A DNA stretch of 33,025 nt. Origin: Spiribacter vilamensis. Lineage in GTDB: Bacteria; Pseudomonadota; Gammaproteobacteria; Nitrococcales; Nitrococcaceae. Below, piece after piece: positions 1 through 7,617 of the stretch. Within the stretch, counting starts at the first letter, position 1; each line of letters starts with the position of its first letter. The position numbers and the translations under genes are program-made. The notes beneath the pieces were generated by a model. It worked only from the letters and a program-made list of their open reading frames with translations. It did not search any database and was not told the origin of the DNA. The DNA is taken from the NCBI RefSeq assembly GCF_004217415.1, contig NZ_SHLI01000001.1, positions 2,027,501 to 2,060,525 of the forward strand, written 5' to 3'.

Positions 1-1822
<1,822 letters not shown>

Positions 1823-1920
1823 ATATAACCCCAAGAGGGCTATAGGACATTGGTCCTGCATGCCATCGACAATGTTTCTGACGCTAGTGGCACCGTGAAA
1901 AGTGCCATTGGTAACCGGTT

Positions 1921-2039
1921 TGCCTGGCGAAAATAGCGCGTGGGAACCACCCGAACCCATTCCGAACTCGGAAGTGAAACCGCGTAGCGCCGATGATAGT
2001 GCCGCCACGCTGTGGTGCGAAAGTAGGTCATCGCCAGGC
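1921..2039 (+). rRNA. 5S ribosomal RNA
   Basis: A 119-base segment begins tgcctggcg and ends cgccaggc, so its termini pair to form helix I. The internal block acccgaacccattccgaac and the later gtaggtcatcgcc are typical of gammaproteobacterial 5S rRNA. It follows 23S by about 100 bases and precedes a strong terminator, the normal 23S-5S order. Exact ends are good to one or two bases. Confidence 0.95.
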
Positions 2040-2052
2040 GCTTACAACGAAG

Positions 2053-2089
2053 CCCCTGTCAGTCTCCGGACTGGCGGGGGTTTTTTTTT
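2053..2089 (+). terminator. Rho-independent terminator of the rRNA operon
   Basis: The arm cccctgtcagt (2053-2063) pairs over 11 bp, with two G-T wobbles, with actggcggggg (2070-2080) around a 6-base loop. Nine T residues follow directly (2081-2089). It sits 14 bases after 5S rRNA and ends the rRNA transcript before birA. Confidence 0.93.
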
Positions 2090-2123
2090 GCATAATCCAT
2101 CCATGAATATCGAGGGGAAGTCG

Positions 2124-2909
2124 ATGGCCATCATTCCCGACGATCGAGTGACTGCCGTTCGCGCGGGAATGGGCGCACGCTGGTCTCGCACCAGGATCCG
2201 TATGTTCTCGGAGCTGGGGAGTACCAGCCAGTGGTTGGCCGACCACCCTCCAGATACGCCAACGGTAGTGATCGCCGACAGACAGACAAAGGGGCGAGGT
2301 CGGCAGGGCCGTAAGTGGGCGTCACCGCCCGGGGGGCTTTATGTCAGCGTTGGTCTGCCACTGGCGTCCATGCAGTCGATCCCGCCGGCCTTGTCACTCC
2401 TTATCGGCCTGCAACTCGTCGAGTCTCTCCACGCCAGGGGGTTTTCGGGGATACAGCTGAAATGGCCGAACGATCTTGTTGTTGACGGCGCTAAACTCGC
2501 AGGGCTCTTGGTGGAACGGTTGCCCCATACACTCATCGCCGGTGTGGGCGTGAACGTGGAAGGCTCCCGCGTTCATGATCTGCCATCGGATCGACAGGCC
2601 ATTGGCCTCCGTCAGCTCTCGGACCAGCCTATTGGCGATCAGCTGCTGGGCACGCTCGCCGGTGCCGTGCTTGAAGCGACCACCTGGTCGCCGAGCCAGG
2701 CCGAGCGGTTGCTCCGGGAGCGCTGGCCGGTGTTCGATGCCCTCGCCGGGCGAAACATTGTCGTCGAGCAGTCCGGAGGCACGACGCTTGCCGGCCGCGT
2801 CGCGGGTATTACCACCACCGGCGAGCTGCGATTAATCACCGATTTCGAGGAACGGCATCTCCAGGCCGGCGAGTGCCGGGTGCAGGGGGATTGGGTAACT
2901 ACGCGATGA
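2124..2909 (+). CDS. birA: Biotin--[acetyl-CoA-carboxylase] ligase, monofunctional (no repressor domain)
   Basis: It activates biotin to biotinyl-5'-AMP and transfers it to the lysine of the biotin carboxyl carrier protein. The 261-aa product has the biotinyl-AMP loop GRGRQGRKW followed by GGLYVSVGL, then LKWPNDLVV, KLAGLLVE and AGVGVNV, and a short C-terminal SH3-like domain. The N-terminal winged helix of E. coli BirA is missing, so this is a class I ligase that should not act as the bio repressor. I chose ATG 2124 because gaggggaag (2112-2120) lies just upstream. An ATG at 2103 is also in frame, and the frame stays open back into 5S rRNA, which cannot be coding. The stop overlaps the coaX start (ATGA). 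Confidence 0.95.
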   Translation: MAIIPDDRVTAVRAGMGARWSRTRIRMFSELGSTSQWLADHPPDTPTVVIADRQTKGRGRQGRKWASPPGGLYVSVGLPLASMQSIPPALSLLIGLQLVESLHARGFSGIQLKWPNDLVVDGAKLAGLLVERLPHTLIAGVGVNVEGSRVHDLPSDRQAIGLRQLSDQPIGDQLLGTLAGAVLEATTWSPSQAERLLRERWPVFDALAGRNIVVEQSGGTTLAGRVAGITTTGELRLITDFEERHLQAGECRVQGDWVTTR

Positions 2910-3640
2910 CGGATCTTCTGATCGATATCGGCAATAGCCGGATCAAATGGGCGATTTCCGCTGATGGACAGCTCAGGGGCCCTGGTCGGGCCGCAGCCCA
3001 TAATGCGCTGGAGGGGTTGTTTGCGGAATGGCTGCAGCTGACCGAACGCCCGTCGAGGGTTCGGATGGTCAACGTCGCCAAGGCATCGGTGGTCAACCGT
3101 ATTACCGCCTGGCTGCAGGTCCACTGGGAACTGGCGCCGGAGCTGGTTCACACCCCGAGTGACGGGGATGTCATCCATGTTGCCTATTCCCAGCCACACC
3201 GACTCGGGGCCGACCGGTGGCTTGCCATGCTGGGCGCAAGGGCGGCCGGTTGCCTGCCAGCCTGTGTCGTCGATTGCGGAACGGCGATTACAGTGGATGT
3301 TGTCGATTCGGCCGCTCGCCACCAGGGCGGACTGATCCTCCCCGGGTTCCCTGCACAACAGGCGGGTCTTGCACGCCTGGCACCGGGACTGCCCAGCATC
3401 CAACTCCCCACCCGGACGCCATTTCTGGCTACCGATACGGCTGGCGCCCTCGCCAGCGGTCATATCTTTGGCACGGCAGCGGCGGTTCAGGGAGTGATCA
3501 GGCGCTGCCTTGCCGGATCATCGGAGCGATTGACGCCCGTGCTTACCGGCGGCGACGCCCCCGTTATCGCTCGCTATCTCGAGCTGGATGTGCGGCTGCG
3601 GCCGGATCTGGTCCTGGAGGGGCTGGCCAGTCTGCCGTGA
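2906..3640 (+). CDS. coaX: Type III pantothenate kinase
   Basis: It phosphorylates pantothenate in the first step of coenzyme A synthesis. The 244-aa product has the ASKHA-fold signatures of CoaX: the N-terminal phosphate loop DIGNSRIKWA (about residues 6-15), GADRWLAMLGAR, the DCGTAITVDVV block with its catalytic aspartate, and QGGLILPGF. Length is normal for the family. ATG 2906 overlaps the birA stop by four bases (ATGA), so the two genes are translationally coupled. The birA-coaX pairing is also found in Pseudomonas. Type III kinases are not feedback-inhibited by CoA in characterised members, unlike CoaA, which occupies this place in E. coli. Confidence 0.95.
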   Translation: MTDLLIDIGNSRIKWAISADGQLRGPGRAAAHNALEGLFAEWLQLTERPSRVRMVNVAKASVVNRITAWLQVHWELAPELVHTPSDGDVIHVAYSQPHRLGADRWLAMLGARAAGCLPACVVDCGTAITVDVVDSAARHQGGLILPGFPAQQAGLARLAPGLPSIQLPTRTPFLATDTAGALASGHIFGTAAAVQGVIRRCLAGSSERLTPVLTGGDAPVIARYLELDVRLRPDLVLEGLASLP

Positions 3641-3697
3641 GCCTCGCGGATTGCTCCGTCACGGCAGGTTGGGTACCCTTCAGTCTCTTATCTCAAA

Positions 3698-3773
3698 GCT
3701 GGCGTAGCTCAGTCGGTAGAGCAGCTGATTTGTAATCAGCCGGTCGGGGGTTCGAATCCTCTCGCCAGCTCCA
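3698..3773 (+). tRNA. tRNA-Thr (anticodon UGU)
   Basis: A 76-base cloverleaf with acceptor stem gctggcg (3698-3704) pairing cgccagc (3763-3769), discriminator T and an encoded CCA (3771-3773). The anticodon stem-loop is gctga-tttgtaa-tcagc with anticodon tgt at 3731-3733, and the T-arm carries ggttcgaatcc. It corresponds by identity and position to E. coli thrU, which is followed directly by tyrU. Here 28.7 kb of other genes come first. Confidence 0.97.
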
Positions 3774-3819
3774 TATGAAACAGTAGGTTGCGTTCTCTTG
3801 AGCAGTCCCCTCTTAGTTC

Positions 3820-3904
3820 GGGGCTAGATTGGGGCTACGGACGTGACAATCCAGGCGGTTTAGCAACGGCCCGCTCGGTTGTTTCCCAGTAGCCCCTAAG
3901 CCCC
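3820..3904. repeat. Short inverted repeats flanking the tRNA-Thr 3' side
   Basis: Two copies of ggggcta[g/c] (3820-3827 and 3831-3838) face gtagcccc (3889-3896) and a nearby taagcccc. ggggctac and gtagcccc are perfect 8-bp inverted repeats about 50 bases apart. They lie in the non-coding stretch between the tRNA and the first accessory gene, where integrase arm sites or a terminator could be expected. No T-run follows the arm, so a terminator is not clearly supported. Function unknown. Confidence 0.35.
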
Positions 3905-3991
3905 AGTATTTTTCTGCCCGGTTATTCCTGTTTGAAGGTTCTACGCTTTGCAGCCGAAAGACCATCGAACAGGGGTGTGGGCATGGCCCGT

Positions 3992-4933
3992 CTACTCCTC
4001 CGAGAAGTAATCGGTGTCGATCCGGTGCATCCGATATTCCCCCGCAGCAGAAACTCCTACGCCTTGATCGACCATCAGCTTGGCCAGTCGTTGACCGTCG
4101 ATCAACACGATGCTCGCATCGATGGCTTGCGTGAACTTACGCGCCTCGGCAGTGAAATCGGCGGTCGTTAGAAATACTCCCTTGCGTGCTAGCTGACCTT
4201 GCAGTGCGCCGGCGAATTTCTGGATCTCTGGTCGCCCGATGGTCGCTGCCCAGCGTTTCGCTTGAACGTAAACCACATCAAGTCCTAGTGGATCTTCGGC
4301 GATTGTTCCGTCGATACCCTCGTCACCGCTCCGGCCGACCGAGTGTGCCGCATCAGCTCGGTTGCCGCCGTACCCGAGCCCAACTAAGACCTCCACCACC
4401 AGTTGTTCAAAGAATGCGGGGGAGACGGTTTTGGTCTGCTCCAGAAACTCCGCCTCGATACTGGCGCGATGCCGTCGCCAGGCATCCTCCATCTCTTCGT
4501 CGGGCGTCGCTGCTGTATGGGCTTTATTAACCGTAGCCCTAGTCGCCGGGCTGTCGGCGCTATCCTGTATCTCGTCAGAGTGTTTACGTGTCCGGCTTCG
4601 GAAGTCCCGGAAAGAAGGGTAACGCTCCAGTGTGTCGGCAACGATGGCGTCAGGTTTTTCTTGTAGTAAACCTCGTCCCACGTCGGAAATCTGAAATAGC
4701 CCGCGCTTTGGCGAGGTCAGCAGTCCGGCTTGTCGTAAATAGGTCAGGGCCCAAGCTACGCGATTGTGTAGAAGCGGCTGTTTTCCACTGGGCAGCATTT
4801 CGTGCTGATCAGCCTCGGAGAGTTCAAATTGCTGGGCCATGGCCTCATAGGCATCGCGTGTGCGATGCGGTTCGCCATCAGCAGCGAGTTGCAGCAGCGG
4901 TAACAAGCAAGCTTCGTAGCGGGGTATAGCCAT
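3992..4933 (-). CDS. Mrr-like type IV restriction endonuclease
   Basis: Mrr-family enzymes cleave foreign methylated DNA in the cytoplasm. The 313-aa product (E. coli Mrr is 304 aa) has an N-terminal winged-helix domain like Mrr_N (about residues 1-95), a polar linker (110-165) and a PD-(D/E)xK-type Mrr_cat domain (170-290). In that domain I see FEQLVVEVLVGLGYGG, GRSGDEGIDG with the predicted metal-binding D208, and VYVQAKRW, where Q224-x-K226 replaces ExK as is usual in this family. The catalytic residues look intact. ATG 4933 is the first start and has only a weak ribosome site. It is transcribed toward tRNA-Thr and stands alone. The m6A methyltransferase 2.7 kb away suggests its target preference must avoid that mark. 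Confidence 0.88.
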   Translation of the reverse strand: MAIPRYEACLLPLLQLAADGEPHRTRDAYEAMAQQFELSEADQHEMLPSGKQPLLHNRVAWALTYLRQAGLLTSPKRGLFQISDVGRGLLQEKPDAIVADTLERYPSFRDFRSRTRKHSDEIQDSADSPATRATVNKAHTAATPDEEMEDAWRRHRASIEAEFLEQTKTVSPAFFEQLVVEVLVGLGYGGNRADAAHSVGRSGDEGIDGTIAEDPLGLDVVYVQAKRWAATIGRPEIQKFAGALQGQLARKGVFLTTADFTAEARKFTQAIDASIVLIDGQRLAKLMVDQGVGVSAAGEYRMHRIDTDYFSEE

Positions 4934-5395
4934 CGGGGTCTCTCACGTCCCTGTGTCGTCACAAGTCTAAAGGCCTGTGGAGATTTTCGTGTGTGAGCCG
5001 CTCCATTGATCTCAGGCTTCAAGGATAAATCGGTCGCCGAGCTGGATTGCGAACGGTGTCTTGGCAGCATGCCACTGGATCGATAGGCGCTTGCACTTGG
5101 CCGGAACGTCCCGCAGCGCCACGTGGCTCAGGTTGACCGCGCCTCGTCGCGCAGGGAGTGCCTCTGCTTCGAACCACCTTTCACGCATCCATGTCTAGCG
5201 GGTCGATAGTATAGGTGGTCTAGATAGTTTTCTGCTCCTCCGGCGGCAGGTGGAGGCGATATAACCTCAAACGAGGCTAGACCGGATTGCCTGGCCACGC
5301 TAGCGTTAGCCGATAGTGTTGCTCAGTTATATCCGTCTGGTAGAAGTTAAGGCAAACTGCGTCCACCGCATCAAAGAACACGGTCCTGAGCGGGC
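4934..5395. other. 462-bp gap between divergent genes
   Basis: No recognised gene. The right half (about 5189-5395) is AT-richer and has no coding look. The left half holds the possible 58-codon minus-strand frame described separately. Promoters for the Mrr-like gene (minus) and the 289-aa gene (plus) must lie here, but I cannot point to convincing -35/-10 pairs. Confidence 0.5.
5012..5188 (-). CDS. Possible small ORF or gene remnant, 58 aa, unknown
   Basis: A 58-codon frame starts at ATG 5188 and stops with TGA at 5014-5012. The predicted peptide (starting MRERWFEAEALPARRG, ending LGDRFILEA) has balanced composition and GC-rich third positions like a true coding region. A TAG lies three codons upstream in frame and no ribosome site is visible. 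It may therefore be the surviving end of a decayed larger gene rather than a working small gene. I do not recognise the family. Confidence 0.3.
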   Translation of the reverse strand: MRERWFEAEALPARRGAVNLSHVALRDVPAKCKRLSIQWHAAKTPFAIQLGDRFILEA

Positions 5396-6265
5396 ATGAC
5401 TGAAATCAACGGGCCTCGGCGATGCCTACGGCAATTCATTGATGCGCAGTGCTTTACACGGACAGTAAATGTTACGAAGTTAGAGTTTATTCGCATGCCT
5501 CCACTACACAAATGGGAAATTACAGTTTCATCTGGGTCATACTTCCCTCATCTCGCCCAGAATTTTCCTGGGGATGACATTAGCCTCAGCGACGAAGACG
5601 AAGAAGAACAGGGTATAGCGTTTTACGCTTACTCGCGCCATGTAGACGAGCTAGATACCCCTGCTGGTGCAGCCCAGAGAATTTACAGTCTCCAGTTGTT
5701 ATTAAACGGAGCCTTAAGGCTAGAGTGGGAGGGGGTCCACACGCACTCCGTCCGCTTTAACACGTTCGGACGAATCGGTAGCGGCGAAATAAACTCTGTT
5801 TACGCAAGAAGCATTGAAGAAAATCCATTCAGCGAAAGCTCAGTAATAGATGAAGGCTTGGGCTATTGTAAAAACCCGAAAGTTAAATTTTCGGCTCACT
5901 TGCTGTACCTAGCAAAAACTGATGAAGACTTGCGTACCCTTCTATTCCTTGTTGGTTTGGTGTCGACGGAGTCACCAATTGAAAGCATTCTTACTTGGAA
6001 CACCTTATACAGGATCGTTGACACAGTAAAAAATAATGCTAAATATTTAAACTGTTCTCTCGAAGAGTTTGCCGATAAAAATAAGATTAAGGCGTTTAAG
6101 GCAGCATGTAACAATATGAGCATAATTGGCTTAAATGCGAGACATGGTGCTGCGAATAATGAACCACCACCCCAGGTTATTACGGATCTCGACGAGGCCA
6201 TCAATCTGATTATTCCAATGGCTACCAAATTTTGCCAATTTTATGTCCAGGCAAGACACCCTTGA
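5396..6265 (+). CDS. Hypothetical protein, 289 aa, ARHG-containing C-terminus
   Basis: I cannot assign a function. The protein is soluble, with no signal peptide or membrane segment. The N-terminal half is beta-rich and acidic (DISLSDEDEEEQG, about residues 61-73). The C-terminal half looks helical and carries ESILTWNTLYRIVDTVK and then the segment NMSIIGLNARHG, about residues 240-251, followed by a final helix. An R-H pair in such a helical domain recalls HEPN-type RNases (R-x4-6-H) of defence loci, but the spacing here is R-H with no intervening residues, so the link is weak. Codon use is clearly AT-richer than birA or the mrp genes, a sign of transfer. ATG 5396 is the most upstream start; ATG 5494 is an alternative. 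Confidence 0.7.
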   Translation: MTEINGPRRCLRQFIDAQCFTRTVNVTKLEFIRMPPLHKWEITVSSGSYFPHLAQNFPGDDISLSDEDEEEQGIAFYAYSRHVDELDTPAGAAQRIYSLQLLLNGALRLEWEGVHTHSVRFNTFGRIGSGEINSVYARSIEENPFSESSVIDEGLGYCKNPKVKFSAHLLYLAKTDEDLRTLLFLVGLVSTESPIESILTWNTLYRIVDTVKNNAKYLNCSLEEFADKNKIKAFKAACNNMSIIGLNARHGAANNEPPPQVITDLDEAINLIIPMATKFCQFYVQARHP

Positions 6266-6366
6266 CCGTGCAGCGCCGTTTTAACCAGTAGGGTCCTTAT
6301 GATTGCGAATTGACACACAGGAAGGTGTGAACCGTCCTTATGCGATGAAAAACTAAACTACGGAGC

Positions 6367-6756
6367 ATGATTGATTTAATGAAAAATGGAACAATTCTCG
6401 CCTTGAGCTTGGTCTTGTCGGCATGCGCCGACACTGCGAGCAGGCTCAACGATATGAGTATAGGCATGTCGAAACCAGAAGTAGTTGAACTTCTAGGGCA
6501 ACCTAAAGAGACGAAAGCGGCGAGTGGCGTTGAGTACATGATGTATGAACTACGTGATGCGCCGGGTGCCGCGACTCAGACAGGCTGTGGTGTGGCAGGC
6601 GTTTATACGATCGGGTTAGCGTATGCTTTTGAGGGCTGCCAATACGAAGACGAATTATATTTCGTACGTTTAATCGAGGGAAACGTTGAGGCTTACGGAA
6701 GGCAAGGAGATTTTGATTCAACGAAAGATCCCACTATCAACATAAATACTAACTAA
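6367..6756 (+). CDS. Small lipoprotein with a BamE/SmpA-like fold signature
   Basis: The 129-aa product begins with a short positive segment and a hydrophobic stretch ending in the lipobox LSAC, so it should be lipidated and membrane-anchored. Residues about 30-50 (NDMSIGMSKPEVVELLGQP) match the GMs..eV..lLG.P motif of the SmpA/OmlA/BamE-like fold common in small outer-membrane lipoproteins. It is not the core BamE itself. Two cysteines and a low-complexity tail (DPTININTN) follow. Two starts are possible: ATG 6367 lies only one base after ggag, and ATG 6379 lies 13 bases after it. The gene is AT-rich like the upstream unknown, so the two may have arrived together. Confidence 0.7.
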   Translation: MIDLMKNGTILALSLVLSACADTASRLNDMSIGMSKPEVVELLGQPKETKAASGVEYMMYELRDAPGAATQTGCGVAGVYTIGLAYAFEGCQYEDELYFVRLIEGNVEAYGRQGDFDSTKDPTININTN

Positions 6757-7237
6757 TGATCGAGAGGAGCGTATTTGACGAGCTGTAGAAAAGACGTATT
6801 GATATGAGACTAGTGAGCCACAGAAGATCTTTGATTTGGTTGGTCTAGTGGTAGTCGACAGGCAGTAAACGGCGAACATGAGGACATCGCGGACCCTTTT
6901 GTTCGTGATTAGTATTGAGGTGAGGCATGCGCCGTGAAATTCGGCCAGCGATTGTTCGTTCCACAGTGCTCACTAAGGTATTTCAGAGAAAAATTCCTAA
7001 AAACTGAAGTTGCATTGCATTAAGCCGACCAAGTGCTCCATGCAATTTTCGTAAGCATCACGGCATACTGACCGCATCCGACGTGGAATTAGATCGGCTT
7101 GTTGTCTTGTCGCGTTGCTTTGGCAATCACTGATGTGATGTGCTCACTGCCGTATACAGCCTAGTCGGTAGGATAGCCTCCTTACTAGGGATCGTAAGGC
7201 ACTACCGGCGTATCTAGACGTTTTGTGACGGACTGAA
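6757..7237. other. Non-coding, AT-richer stretch with no assignable gene
   Basis: No open frame of useful length on either strand has a start, a ribosome site and a coding look. One stretch (about 6930-7020, plus strand, reading VKFGQRLFVPQCSLRYF) is open for some 30 codons and then stops; I do not recognise it. The segment reads like degraded accessory DNA leading into the transposase relic. Confidence 0.5.
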
Positions 7238-7486
7238 ATGCTCTTAACGCTACCCGAACCCGAACGCCATCTCTTCCGGGCCGCAGACATCCTGAGCCGT
7301 AAGATGGATACCTCGGAACTCAAGTAAGACATCTTCTGGATGTTGTTCGTGGAGTACTGATCGGACATTTTCGATGCGCGCCGTGAGCAGATCCAGCGAC
7401 TAAAGGATCAGCTTTACGGGCGATTTGGTGCTAAATAGAGCAACCCTGAACAAGGCTGTGGTAGTGGCTGTGGTGGAGAGGGATAG
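7238..7486 (+). pseudogene. Relic of an IS66-type transposase N-terminus (TnpC-like)
   Basis: One frame from ATG 7238 to 7486 stays recognisable across three in-frame stops (TAA 7325, TGA 7358, TAG 7436). The last part reads DARREQIQRLKDQLYGRFGAK, stop, SNPEQ. This resembles the coiled-coil N-terminus of IS66 TnpC proteins (..iE.LK.qLyGr.SEK.DPEQ). The catalytic domain is gone and I see no IS66 ends. It is non-functional DNA just upstream of the restriction-like cassette. Confidence 0.4.
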
Positions 7487-7548
7487 AACACTGCGGTTAT
7501 TCATGCTCACAGATACACAGGGGTAATGTTCCTCCCTTCTATCTCCGC

Positions 7549-7617
7549 GGACGCAAATGGCACTCTAGACTCACGCTTTCGGGGCAAAACAACCAACGCA
7601 GGACGCAAAATGGCACT
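7549..7617 (+). repeat. Direct repeat at the start of the methyltransferase gene
   Basis: ggacgcaaatggcact (7549-7564) and ggacgcaaaatggcact (7601-7617) differ by one inserted A and lie 52 bases apart. The second copy contains the ATG chosen for the methyltransferase. The first copy would place an ATG (7557) in a different frame. The sequence between (ctagactcacgctttcggggc) resembles common REP-like dispersed elements. The repeat may be a duplication scar or an operator. Confidence 0.45.

Noticed and set aside
1902-2123. The birA frame stays open through the 5S rRNA gene (335-codon frame).
   Set aside because: It runs through 5S rRNA and a strong terminator; a good ribosome site before ATG 2124 explains the real start.
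3217-3735. 172-codon plus-strand frame over coaX.
   Set aside because: It is an out-of-frame shadow of the clear coaX gene, and its product has no family features.
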